From: Yoonia sp. GPGPB17
GTDB lineage: Bacteria > Pseudomonadota > Alphaproteobacteria > Rhodobacterales > Rhodobacteraceae
Assembly: GCF_037892195.1 (NCBI RefSeq)
Contig: NZ_JATACI010000003.1
Coordinates: 1 to 64,000, forward strand
Direction of reading: 5' to 3'
Length of the DNA stretch: 64,000 nucleotides
Part shown: positions 9,152-18,252 of the stretch, piece by piece
Position numbering within the stretch: position 1 is the first letter of the stretch
Layout of the letters: each line of letters begins with the position of its first letter
Made by a program: the position numbers and the translations under genes
The notes under the pieces: model-generated
Seen by the model: the letters and a program-made list of their open reading frames with translations, nothing else
Told to the model about the DNA's origin: nothing
Database searches by the model: none

Positions 9152-9443
9152 AATGCATCCATCGCTAACGGTCCATGTGGGTGATTGGCTCAAAACAGAG
9201 ATTGTCGAACCGGCCTCCATCAGCGTGAAGGACCTTGCTGATCACTTTGGGGTGTCCCGGCAGGCTGTCAGCACCTTGCTCAACGGCAATGCCGGACTGT
9301 CGGCTGATATGGCGATCCGCTTCGAGAAGGCTTTTGGGGTCAAGGCGGATACGCTTTTGCGCATGCAAACCAGTTACGAACTGGCGCAGGCCCGGCAACA
9401 TGAAGACGATATCAAGGTCCAAAAGCTGCGGGACGTGGCCTGA
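9141..9443 (+). CDS. higA: HigA-family XRE antitoxin
   Basis: This 100-aa antitoxin neutralises HigB and represses the operon. The helix-turn-helix is clear in the middle (VKDLADHFGVSRQAVSTLLN), followed by the HigA signature LSADMAIRFEKAFGVKADTLLRMQ. The ATG at 9141 lies inside the end of higB and has GGAGGA seven bases upstream, so translation is coupled. The palindrome at 8818-8841 is its likely operator. Confidence 0.88.
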   Translation: MALEMHPSLTVHVGDWLKTEIVEPASISVKDLADHFGVSRQAVSTLLNGNAGLSADMAIRFEKAFGVKADTLLRMQTSYELAQARQHEDDIKVQKLRDVA

Positions 9444-9505
9444 TGACAGATTTTGGCGAAGATTGAGTGTTGTTGCGGTATTTCGGCTTTAGCTTGGGGC
9501 AGGGC

Positions 9506-10602
9506 CTATAGCCCCGCCGCCTTAGTCAGGTTCACCCGGAACCGATCTCGCCTGCGTTGATATCGCCTCGTCATCTCGGCTGATGCATGTCCGAGTTGTT
9601 TTTGCACATGACGTTCTTCGACATCCGCATAGGAGGCCAGACCAGAGCGCAGCGAATGGCCTGAGAAGAGCTTGAGCCGTTCTGCTTCTTTGAGCTCCGA
9701 TCGAATGCCTGCATCCAGCATCGTCTTCTTGATCAGGCGGGCGACGTGTTTGTCTGAGAGACGTGCATCCTGAACCTTGGAATTGTCCCGCAGGACCCGT
9801 CGAAAAATTGGACCATGATCGATCTTTGCATAGTGCAGCCACTGCTCCAGCGCGTGGACAGGGCAGGATTGATCTGATGACCCGCGTCCGATCGCGGCCT
9901 CTTTCCATCCTGTTTTAGTAAGCTGACTGACGATCGCGCCTTCCTTTTCTATCTCTACCCAGCCTTTGCCGCCCAAGGTGTCGTCGCGGTTCACATCGAG
10001 GGCGACGATCTCAGACCGCCGGAACCCGCCCGCATAACCGAGAAGCAGGATAGCGCGGTCTCGCAGATCGCGCAGGCTGTAAGTGAGCGTGCCGACCATC
10101 TCTAGGAGTTCATGCGGCGCGATGGGTTCCTTCTGCACAGGTGGTCGCGCCATGGATCGCTTGATGCCTGCGAGCACCGTTGCAATGTGGCGGTCCTTGC
10201 GATCAAGGGTCTGCCCGCGTTGCTGATAGTTCCAGGCGAGGCCAGACAGCCGCAGCGGTCAATGGTGGCGTAGGAGAGGGCAGGGGAGCTGTCTTGCGGG
10301 GCGGTGCAGTCGGTGATGTAGAGGCCAATCAGCTGGGGGTCGGGGGTCGGTTGGTCGGCGCCACGCCGCCTGCACCAGCTGGCGAAATGCGCCCAGTCTG
10401 CCTTGTAGGCCTTGTTGGTGTTCTCGGCCGTAGCTTGTTCGGCAAAGCCGCGTGCGGTTTCCACGAGTTGCTCAAGGGAACCCGAAGCTGCGACCGCATC
10501 GGGAATAGCAATGGCGCGATCTCTCTCGTCCAGCGCGTCATCGTTGGGCGGGGCAGGGGGCGCTGAGGGCGATTTCTGGGCCATTTTTGTACCCCTATTC
10601 AT
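9506..10602 (-). CDS. Tyrosine recombinase/integrase (frameshifted near 10250)
   Basis: A phage-type tyrosine recombinase of about 365 aa. The N-terminal SAM-like core-binding domain lies in the 5' frame (start 10602, NTNKAYKADWAHFASWC). The catalytic domain lies in the second frame and keeps the conserved residues: Arg in GGFRRSEIVAL, His-x-x-Arg in GHSLRSG, LGH, and the Tyr of RRYQRR. The break is at plus-strand GCCGCAGC (10249-10256); restoring GCCGGC gives the expected TIDRRLSGLAWNY. It sits beside DUF1403 and scpB, a common trio on roseobacter plasmids, and a dif-like site lies 34 bp upstream of the start. Its likely role is multimer resolution or element integration. Confidence 0.82.
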
Positions 10603-10635
10603 GAGAATGCTGGCTTTCTGACATCCTAGATTTGC

Positions 10636-10664
10636 ACGTCCGATAATGCAAACTTATTGGACGT
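10636..10664. other. dif-like tyrosine-recombinase core site
   Basis: Two 11-bp arms, ACGTCCGATAA and TTATTGGACGT, flank a 7-base centre (TGCAAAC), with a single G-T mismatch between the arms. Arms ending in ATAA and beginning in TTAT around a short centre are the hallmark of XerCD/dif-type core sites. It lies in the divergent gap between the integrase and DUF1403. Function is inferred from structure and position. Confidence 0.5.
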
Positions 10665-10740
10665 AGCGAAGAACGGCAGAGTGGGGCGGTTTGTACCGTA
10701 TATTGTGGACGAAAGCGCCGCGTGAGACTATTGTTGTGGT

Positions 10741-11703
10741 ATGACTTACCAGGCCACTGCCATCTCCGACGACTTGACGACCTTACCGAAGCTGCCCGCC
10801 TGGGTCTCCTCCGGCCGTGCAGAAACCCTTGAAACTGTGGCTTTTCGGTCTGGCGCAGCTCTGACACTGCTGGATCAGCTGGCCGCTGATCCGAGGCACT
10901 GTGTGCCGGGCAAACTGCTGGCGAACCGGTCGGCGCTGAATGCAGCAACCGCCACCTCGAAACTGGAAGGGCGGCTGGCGCGGGAAGCGGATATCCGGGA
11001 CGCGTATTATCTGACGCCACCGGGTGAGGCGCGGGGGCCCGATGGTGATTTGTTGGCGTTTTGGCGCGACGCGGTCCGTCTCAAACTGACGGGGCGTGAT
11101 TGGCATGACGATGTCCAAGGTTTGGTTGGCGCGGCATTTGCCGATGATGTCGTGATGTTGATAGCGTCTGGTGCGACCCGCGCAAAAACCGAGGGACCGT
11201 TAGCGGGCTGTGTTGCCGTGATGCGCGCGGTTCTTGAGATGGACGATCGGGCGGAGCGGATTGCCTGTTTACTCTCGGATGTGGTTCTGGCGCGAACTCT
11301 CAATTGGAAAACCGCACTACCAATCACGGCGCAGCATCTCACCAAGGCGACTTTGCGAGACCTCGTCGCGGACGGGCAGGGGGGTGATCTGACCGTTCAG
11401 CAATGCATCCTTGGGTCCGTTGAAGACACGATCCGACTGGCGCGCGACCTCGCAGTAAGAGCAGCGACGCTTCACGTCATTGCGCCGAAGTTGCGCGCCA
11501 AGGGATCTGAGGCGGCGGTTGCGCTGTTCCTATCCGAGGATGCCGTGGCGCCGTCGATGATGCTGTCACCGATAATCCAAGGCACCACCATCCCGATGAC
11601 GGATCGGGCCGCGCGGCGGTTCTGTGATCGGCTCGTCGAGCTTGGCGTGGCGCGGGAACTGACAGGACGTCCGACCTTCCGGCTCTATGGGATTGTGCGA
11701 TGA
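10741..11703 (+). CDS. DUF1403 family protein
   Basis: This 320-aa protein matches the DUF1403 family of plasmid-borne proteins in Rhodobacterales and rhizobia by its overall sequence. Conserved-looking parts include the alanine-rich start with FRSGAALTLLDQL and the block RLAREADIRDAYYLTPPGEARGPDG given here in two pieces: RLAREADIRDAYY and PPGEARGPDG. The C-terminus is winged-helix-like (DRAARRFCDRLVELGVAREL). The function is unknown. It overlaps the scpB start by 4 bp, so the two are co-translated, suggesting a role in chromosome or plasmid maintenance. The frame is intact. Confidence 0.75.
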   Translation: MTYQATAISDDLTTLPKLPAWVSSGRAETLETVAFRSGAALTLLDQLAADPRHCVPGKLLANRSALNAATATSKLEGRLAREADIRDAYYLTPPGEARGPDGDLLAFWRDAVRLKLTGRDWHDDVQGLVGAAFADDVVMLIASGATRAKTEGPLAGCVAVMRAVLEMDDRAERIACLLSDVVLARTLNWKTALPITAQHLTKATLRDLVADGQGGDLTVQQCILGSVEDTIRLARDLAVRAATLHVIAPKLRAKGSEAAVALFLSEDAVAPSMMLSPIIQGTTIPMTDRAARRFCDRLVELGVARELTGRPTFRLYGIVR

Positions 11704-12357
11704 CCCGCACCGCCATGACCTCCGATGCCAAACGGGAGAACTCGAAACTGCAGGAGGCCGGACGCGACGGCGTGTTTGACCGGGAACTTGAAGACCTGCC
11801 GCAAGAGTTGCGCTGGCGCGAATGGATGGGGCGGATCGAGGCGGTGCTCTTTGCGAGCGCCACGCCAGTCGGGCGCGATGACCTGGCGCGCGTGGTGGGG
11901 CAGGGGGCCTCGGTTGAGATGCTGATCGACGACGTCCAAGCAGAGCTGGTGGGCTTAGCCCTACGAACTGGCCGAAGTTTCCGGCGGGTGGATGTTCCGA
12001 ACCAAGACGCAGTTTGCGGACGCGATCAAGGCTGCAGCCGATCTCGGCGAGCAGTCGCTCGCCTTCACCGAAATGGAGATGGGCGTCCTTTGCGCCATCG
12101 CTTATCACCAGCCGATCGACCGGGCGGGCCTCAAGGACATCTTTGGCAAGGAGGTTAGCCGTGATCTGCTCGCGCGGCTGCGGTTCAAGGATCTGATCGC
12201 CAGCGGACCGCGGGCTCCGCGGCCTGGCGCGCCGCATACGTTTGTCACAACGGAGACGTTTCTGGTGATGTTTGATCTGCAGACGTTAAGGGATTTGCCG
12301 GAACTTGATTTGACGGTTGATGGCGCGGATGAGAATGCCCGGGCAGCGCAGTTGTGA
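11700..12357 (+). CDS. scpB: ScpB-like segregation/condensation protein (frameshifted)
   Basis: ScpB is the winged-helix kleisin partner of SMC complexes; plasmid copies accompany DUF1403. The N-terminal half (ELRWREWMGRIEAVLFASATPV) is in the frame starting at 11700. The C-terminal half (GWMFRTKTQFADAI, then IAYHQPIDRAGLKDIFGKEV, ending at 12357) is shifted by one base. The break is GCTTAGC at 11953-11959. GCCGGC there would read GRPYELAEVSGGW, as the family expects. A second, much shorter scpB tail occurs at 35386-35514. Either the gene is inactive or the break is a sequence error. Confidence 0.75.
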
Positions 12358-12365
12358 GGCTCTTC

Positions 12366-12492
12366 ACTTTCAATTGGTCGGGCTTTGACTTTCAATCAGT
12401 CGGAGGTGTGAGTGCCAATCAGACCACATCACGCTTTCAATCGGTCGGAACTTGACTTTCAATCGGTCGAGCGCGTACTTTCAATCGGTCGA
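12366..12492. repeat. 22-bp-spaced iteron-like array
   Basis: Units related to ACTTTCAATCGGTCGA start at 12366, 12388, 12433, 12455 and 12477, with a degenerate unit at about 12411. Spacing is 22-23 bp, two helical turns, all in the same direction. The array ends 17 bp before the ATPase start. It could be replication iterons, a partition site or an operator. A related CAATTGGTCGGG recurs at 35182. Confidence 0.6.
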
Positions 12493-12508
12493 AGGGAGTC
12501 GCGCGACT

Positions 12509-13737
12509 ATGTATCCAAGATTTGCCAAGGCTAGAGTGGAAGAGGCTCTGTCCGACACCCGCGTGGTTCTCATCTCGGGGCCGCGTCAGTCCGGCAAAAC
12601 CACGCTTGCAACCGACATCGCGTCGGACAAGATACCTTTTCTGACATTGGACGATGCCAACGTTTTGCAGTCGGCGATAGATGATCCGGTCGGATTCGTC
12701 CGCGGATTGGACCGCGCCGTGATCGACGAGATCCAACGCGCGCCCGACCTTCTGCTCGCTATCAAGAACTTGGTCGATGACGACAAGACACCGGGGCGGT
12801 TCCTCCTAACAGGTTCGGCCAACCTCATGACCATCCCAAAAGTGGCAGATTCCCTTGCTGGCCGCATGGAGGTCGTTCGATTATTGCCCCTCTCGCAGGC
12901 AGAGATCCTTGGGGCGAAATCGGGGTTCATTGATCGGGCTTTTGCGCGAGAGAAGCCGAGGGTTTAGCCACATGATCGTCGGTGACGACCTCGTTGAAAA
13001 CGTCCTTTCCGGCGGGTATCCCGAAGCGCTTGGTCGAGCGCGATGGTCACGAAAGCAGGATTGGTATCATGGCTATCTTGATGCGATCGTCCAGCGAGAC
13101 GTCAGAGACGTGGCCCAGATCGAACAACTTGCCATCATGCCGAAACTGATGTCAGTGCTTGCCGAGCACTCAGGACAGTTGGTTAACTACACTGGTATCG
13201 GTGCTTAGCCTTGACCTCAATCATGTCACCACGCAGAAGTATGTGAGTGTTTTTGAGAGCCTTTACCTCGTTCATACCCTGCAGCCCTGGTTCACAAATC
13301 GTCTGAAACGCCTGACCAAGTCGCCCAAATTGCATTTTTTCGACGCGGGCCTCCTCGCAGCGATGCGGGATGTTTCGCCGGACGTTGTCCGGAAGGACAA
13401 AACGAGCTTCGGTGCGATCCTGGAGACCTTCGTGTTCAGCGAACTGCGGAAGATAGCGACATGGAGTGAACAGCGGTGCACGTTCTCGCACTTCCGTGAC
13501 AAGGACAGGAACGAGGTCGACATCGTATTGGAGAACCGCCGCGGTGAAATCGTCGGCGTCGAGGTAAAGTCGTCCGCCACCGTTTCGGCGGGTGATTTTT
13601 CAGGGATGCGCAAGCTCGCGGACGCCTGTGGCAAGAAATTCGTGCAGGGGATGGTTCTCTATGACCACGATCAGGTTGTACCGTTTGGTGAAAACATATT
13701 CGCTGCCCCGCTTTCATGCCTATGGAGTGCATCATGA
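12509..13737 (+). CDS. AAA ATPase with DUF4143 (two frame breaks)
   Basis: The protein is of the AAA_14/DUF4143 family, about 410 aa. Walker A is GPRQSGKTTL near residue 24, the Walker B-like segment is AVIDEIQRAP, and sensor-like LLTGSANLM follows. The middle (GGYPEALGRARW, IVQRDVRDVAQIEQL) is in a second frame. The DUF4143 nuclease-like end (ETFVFSELRK, NEVDIVLENRRGEIVGVEVKSS) is in a third. Breaks are at about 12962-12968 (GTTTAGC) and 13203-13209 (GCTTAGC), each one base too long. Replacing the second with GCCGGC restores the family sequence, and the first fits the same explanation less clearly. The cellular role of this family is poorly known. The gene begins just after the 22-bp repeats. 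Confidence 0.75.
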
Positions 13738-13852
13738 GGATTCTAGAAAGGCGATGCATCAAAGAAATGGCTGGACGATTATTCAGCTTCCCAATTGTAA
13801 GCGGCGACTCCCGCTCGGCATTCGCGCTAGCCGCAGCTGAAGGAGTGCCAGA

Positions 13853-15475
13853 ATGACAATGACCCAGGCGGATTTTTTGGCAAACGCATTGAACTGCGGA
13901 ACCGCTTTGATCGGTGAAGTATCCGAGTGTCAGCAACAGAGTATTAGAAATGAAGCCTGGTCTGCATTCTGCCAAACTTTATTAACGCCAGCAGAAATCC
14001 AGTCGACGGAGCTTAAAAAATACACCGAGCGGTTGCGAGATTTAGATCGGATCTATTCGGCCTCCCTAGTTTACGCATCTGCACAACCAGCCAAGAAGCA
14101 AAAAGCTCTGGCTATGTATTTCACTCCGCCACCTTTAAGCGAATACGTATTAGATCGACTGGAGCGATTTGGCGTCAATTTCGGAGCTGGGCGGTTCATT
14201 GATCCCTCTGCGGGTGGAGCCTCTTTCATCGGCCCGATTGCAAATCGAATGCGCGACAGTGGAGCAACACCAAAGCAAGTACTGTCATCTCTTACTGGAA
14301 TTGAGATTGATCCTGCACTTGCTGAGTTTGCGCGCGTCGCGGCTACAAGCGTCATTGAACAAGATGCGACCGAAGTGGTCCTAACCGGCAACGGCCTTGA
14401 GTTAGGTGAAATCGGTACCTACGACGCGGTGATTGGCAATCCTCCTTATCGTGTTCTGACACCGGCGGAACGAAAATGCATGCCTGTTTGGGCAAAGGAG
14501 ACACTGGGTACATACGCGAACCTCTATGCGCTTTTTATGATGCGCGGGCTGCAGCTCTTAAAAGATGGTGGTGTGCTCGCCTTTTTGGTGCCAACGAGCT
14601 TCATCACAGGCCGATATTTTAAGCATTTACGTCAGCACCTAACGTCTCAATCAAGAATCTTGGCAATCGATACGATCTCCCAGCGGAAAAAGCTGTTCCG
14701 AGATGTGTCCCAGGACGTATGCCTGCTCATATGCAGAAAAGGAGTTCCAAAGCGTGGAGCCCGCCGTGCTGATGCGCGAATAGTCAATCAAGGAATGAAG
14801 TGGCGCCGACAAGATAGATATCTGATTGATTCGTACTCAGACGAACCTTGGCATGCGACACCGCCGGTCGCCAAAAACTCGACAGTACAAACGCTAGAAG
14901 ACTATGGCTATCAAGTCCGTTGCGGTTCCATCGTACACAATCGCGACAGGGGTTTGCTCAGCGGTGTACGTCGAAAACGGCGTAACGCTGTACCACTTGT
15001 CTGGGGTCACGTTATCAAACCTGGGCAAAACGCCGAACCGGCATCACGCCGCTGCCAACCTGGTGATGGGCCTGTAACATTTGTTTCCGTATTGGAGCGG
15101 ACCGCGCCGTTAACCTGCCCCTCGATAGTATTGCAGCGAACAAACAGTGGAGATCAAGTCCGCAGGATTCGAGCCGGGATCGTTGATCAAACTTGGATCG
15201 ACAAATATGGAGCGTTCTACGCAGAAAACCACGTAGTGGTTATTTCTCCGTTACCCGAGGTCAATCAGGAAATTGGCCTTCGTTTGCTTTGGCGTGTCCT
15301 TTCTTCTGAAGCGGTGGACCAGAGGTTGCGGCCGCTCCTGTCCTCAAACAGCGTCAATATCGCTGCGCTTCGTAAGCTACCGCTTCCCGACTTCAGATAT
15401 CTGCGCCAGCAAGGCATTTTGGGAATTGATGAAGCGGCGTTCGAAGCAATCCTCGAAAAGGCCTACTCTTCGTGA
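13853..15475 (+). CDS. DISARM-associated N6-adenine DNA methyltransferase (DrmMI-like)
   Basis: A 540-aa gamma-class DNA methyltransferase. The SAM-binding motif I is FIDPSAGGASF near residues 119-129 and the catalytic motif IV is NPPY near residue 197, diagnostic of adenine-N6 methylation. The C-terminal half is likely the target-recognition region. GGAG precedes the ATG. The next gene starts with GTG overlapping this stop by 4 bp, and the following genes are DrmA-, DrmB- and DrmC-like, so the enzyme is probably the self-marking methylase of a DISARM-type system. It differs from a plain restriction methylase by context only. The frame is intact. Confidence 0.8.
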   Translation: MTMTQADFLANALNCGTALIGEVSECQQQSIRNEAWSAFCQTLLTPAEIQSTELKKYTERLRDLDRIYSASLVYASAQPAKKQKALAMYFTPPPLSEYVLDRLERFGVNFGAGRFIDPSAGGASFIGPIANRMRDSGATPKQVLSSLTGIEIDPALAEFARVAATSVIEQDATEVVLTGNGLELGEIGTYDAVIGNPPYRVLTPAERKCMPVWAKETLGTYANLYALFMMRGLQLLKDGGVLAFLVPTSFITGRYFKHLRQHLTSQSRILAIDTISQRKKLFRDVSQDVCLLICRKGVPKRGARRADARIVNQGMKWRRQDRYLIDSYSDEPWHATPPVAKNSTVQTLEDYGYQVRCGSIVHNRDRGLLSGVRRKRRNAVPLVWGHVIKPGQNAEPASRRCQPGDGPVTFVSVLERTAPLTCPSIVLQRTNSGDQVRRIRAGIVDQTWIDKYGAFYAENHVVVISPLPEVNQEIGLRLLWRVLSSEAVDQRLRPLLSSNSVNIAALRKLPLPDFRYLRQQGILGIDEAAFEAILEKAYSS

Positions 15476-18252
15476 AGGGGCGAAAGCACTTCCACGGAGA
15501 CGCCTCTGATCCACTGTCAGAACTGCAGACCCGGCGCCAACAGCAAAAGGAGGCTTTGAAAGCACGTTTGAGCGCCAATGCGAAGAACAAGACAAGCACT
15601 TCCAAAACGCGGATGGTTCAGCGATCGACGGAGTTTTTTGATCCTCAGAACATCGTTTTGGCTCGAAGTGGCAACTTTCAAAATGCAGTCCTGTCGGAAG
15701 GTGTGGCAGCGGCAGTTGGCGCTTTTAGAAAGGCCGTCAGCAAGCGGCAATCGTCCGTCATTCTCAACTGGCCACGCCCACTTCCAGGCGTTTCGGCTCT
15801 GCATGGAATCGCGTTTCTTTGTGAACTGGCCGAAGGGCCGGAAATGTACCGAGGTCTCTCAACTATATTTTTTCCGGCAAGTGCGCGTACAGGCGCCAAT
15901 CAGCGAGCGTTGCTCGTAGATCGCAGTTGGCTAATTGAAGTCAATCAACCTTGGCTGAATTCGTTCTATCCGAAGTTGAAAACTGAATCTGAAAGTGCAG
16001 AGAGGACCCAAGCTAGGTTCCATAAACTAGTCGCACGAGTACAAGATTTGAGAACCGAAGCTTTGTCGAATTTCAAGCGCGCGAAAGCCGTTGTCGATCG
16101 GACAATAGATCGTGAACACCCCACACTGTTTGAACTGACGCCACGAAGGTCACTCGACTCGTCCGGCACGCTCAAAAACCCTGAAGATTTCTTTCTTGAG
16201 CGCTCACGAAAACTATCCGAGTTGCTGACTCATAAGAAAAATGCAGCGGATCATCAAAGAGTTGAAGCTGTCGAGCCCAAGACCACTCCATGGCTTTTGT
16301 CCGTCATTCATGGCGCCAGCCCAATGCACGCTTGGACTACCTGCACGGCACCAAGTCATCGAAAACCTGACGTGGTGTTGATCGATCTTCAGTATCGCGC
16401 CCGCGCGCGTCTTGGAGAAAATTGGCGACGAGAACTCTCTGACATCGCTTCGCGCATGCGGCACGGAGACCCTGACCTTCCAATAGTCGCTGTCACTGAC
16501 GATCCATTCGTCGCAGCTTTCGCAAAGTACGAACTGGCTGCGAAACAAAAAGGTAACAAGAAAAAACGACCGTTACCAGTGGTCTTGATCCGGCAAAATG
16601 CAACATCACTTCTGCAAAACAAAAAGGAGGACGGCAGATTCCTAGAAAGCAGCCCCGGCAGACTCGTTTTAGAAATTGATGTTTTTGCTAGTGACCTAGC
16701 GGCATTTGCTGCAAATGCTATGCAAGTCAGAAGGCATACAGCCAATTTAGCAGGCGGCAAAATCGCTAGGTGCATAGGGGTCTGCCTGTCGCGGATGCGC
16801 ATGCTAGCGAATTCACCGGTGTCGCAAACCGGCGTAAACCAAGCATTTGACGATCCCGATGAGCGGCACCTGAACAATCGCTTGCTAGAATCTTTCAACA
16901 TTGGTGCTTCGCTGGCAGAATTGCGGGAAATCGCTCCGAGGGCTGGCAATTTGGAATCAGAAATAATGGCCTTTGCCGAAGAAGCTCAGGAACTGGCTGT
17001 CGCATTTTCTTCGTCGGCCGAGATAACTACAAAGAAAATGCTGAGGTCCAGACTAGAAACGCTTCCAAAGCGAGGAACGCGTACTTTGGTGGTAGCATCC
17101 GGTGTATCCGCAGCGCAACTCCTCGAACGTTGGATCGAAAACGACCCTGACCTTCGCGATGTCACCGATCGACTAGGCGAAAAATTTGATATCGTGACTG
17201 CACGGGACTCGATCACAGAAGTAGAAATCGCAGCCACCTCCATGAGACCTTATGGACATGTTTTGCTGATTTCTCCACCTCCTCGCGAAGCGCTCGCCTT
17301 ACTTTGCAATCCGTCTTGCCCCTCCAAAGTTGAACTTCTCGTGGACGCATCCAGTGCTAAATTCTTGGCCGATTATGGAGACGCACTCTTGAAGGCATGG
17401 CCGGAAAAAGAACCAGGATATGACCAGATATGCGATACGGTCACGAAAGTACGGTCAAGTCTAAAGACCAGCATTGCAGATCTCCCTGATTTGGAGCTTG
17501 GTGATCCATCGACATCAGGCTCTAAAATTATAGACATGACTGTCCAAACGCATGCATCAGAGGGGCGCGTCCTTAAGATAACTACAGTGGACGGAGATAC
17601 CATCCACGCCAACCCTCAAACTGTCTTCGTCTCCCGAAAACAAGCAGATCTCGATAATTTTGAATACTTGCGTGGAGATAAGATCGTACCAGGTCGTGAA
17701 ATCCTTGTACCAGGCACGCTTTTCCTTGAGGCTTTGCAGAGCGCGCACGAGTTTCGTGCTGCAGCTGCCCCGTTACTCGCAGACTATCATGCTGCTGTCC
17801 GAGATCGAGCTGACCAACTTACTGGTGGCAATCTTCGCAGCAAGGCACAGCAGGTTTTGATGGTGATGCATCATGCGGCCGTTGAACCACCAACGCTCGA
17901 TAGTGTTCAGCGTTGGTTAGATGTGAGGCGCCAAGACGAAGTACCGGTAGAATTGCGCGCTCCACAGGCACCGAGACTGTTCAAGCACTTTCGAATGTTC
18001 TGCGACGCGCTTGGGATAGATGATACCTTGATCGAAATTTATTGGACATACGCCATAACAGCCACCCGAGGCGGCAGAATTAGATCAGGTCTGCAACTAA
18101 GAAAACTCTATGCTTCGGCACTCATTGATCCCGACGCAGTTTTGCGCGCCAACATTTCAGCACGCCCCCTCATTGAGAAGATTCGTGATTTGTCCGCTGA
18201 ACATGTTAGCGAAGTTCTCCATATAGAGCGTATCGAAAGTGAGCGGCAATGA
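15472..18252 (+). CDS. Unknown 926-aa protein of the DISARM-like operon
   Basis: The frame is intact and fully coupled: its GTG overlaps the methylase stop and its stop overlaps the drmA ATG. I do not recognise a catalytic motif. Residues about 300-360 (KPDVVLIDLQYRARARL, PIVAVTDDPF) and 540-650 (TLVVASGVSAAQLLERWI, HVLLISPPPREALALL) alternate strands and helices in a way reminiscent of a degenerate helicase or nucleotide-binding fold without Walker residues. The C-terminus is basic (ATRGGRIRSGLQLRKL). By position it replaces DrmD (SNF2 helicase) of class 1, or corresponds to the unknown DrmE of class 2. I found no clear sequence basis to choose. Confidence 0.7.
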   Translation: MKGRKHFHGDASDPLSELQTRRQQQKEALKARLSANAKNKTSTSKTRMVQRSTEFFDPQNIVLARSGNFQNAVLSEGVAAAVGAFRKAVSKRQSSVILNWPRPLPGVSALHGIAFLCELAEGPEMYRGLSTIFFPASARTGANQRALLVDRSWLIEVNQPWLNSFYPKLKTESESAERTQARFHKLVARVQDLRTEALSNFKRAKAVVDRTIDREHPTLFELTPRRSLDSSGTLKNPEDFFLERSRKLSELLTHKKNAADHQRVEAVEPKTTPWLLSVIHGASPMHAWTTCTAPSHRKPDVVLIDLQYRARARLGENWRRELSDIASRMRHGDPDLPIVAVTDDPFVAAFAKYELAAKQKGNKKKRPLPVVLIRQNATSLLQNKKEDGRFLESSPGRLVLEIDVFASDLAAFAANAMQVRRHTANLAGGKIARCIGVCLSRMRMLANSPVSQTGVNQAFDDPDERHLNNRLLESFNIGASLAELREIAPRAGNLESEIMAFAEEAQELAVAFSSSAEITTKKMLRSRLETLPKRGTRTLVVASGVSAAQLLERWIENDPDLRDVTDRLGEKFDIVTARDSITEVEIAATSMRPYGHVLLISPPPREALALLCNPSCPSKVELLVDASSAKFLADYGDALLKAWPEKEPGYDQICDTVTKVRSSLKTSIADLPDLELGDPSTSGSKIIDMTVQTHASEGRVLKITTVDGDTIHANPQTVFVSRKQADLDNFEYLRGDKIVPGREILVPGTLFLEALQSAHEFRAAAAPLLADYHAAVRDRADQLTGGNLRSKAQQVLMVMHHAAVEPPTLDSVQRWLDVRRQDEVPVELRAPQAPRLFKHFRMFCDALGIDDTLIEIYWTYAITATRGGRIRSGLQLRKLYASALIDPDAVLRANISARPLIEKIRDLSAEHVSEVLHIERIESERQ

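Noticed and set aside
12366..12492. CRISPR array
   Set aside because: Repeat units are about 16 bp with only about 6 bp between them, some units are degenerate, and no cas genes are nearby.
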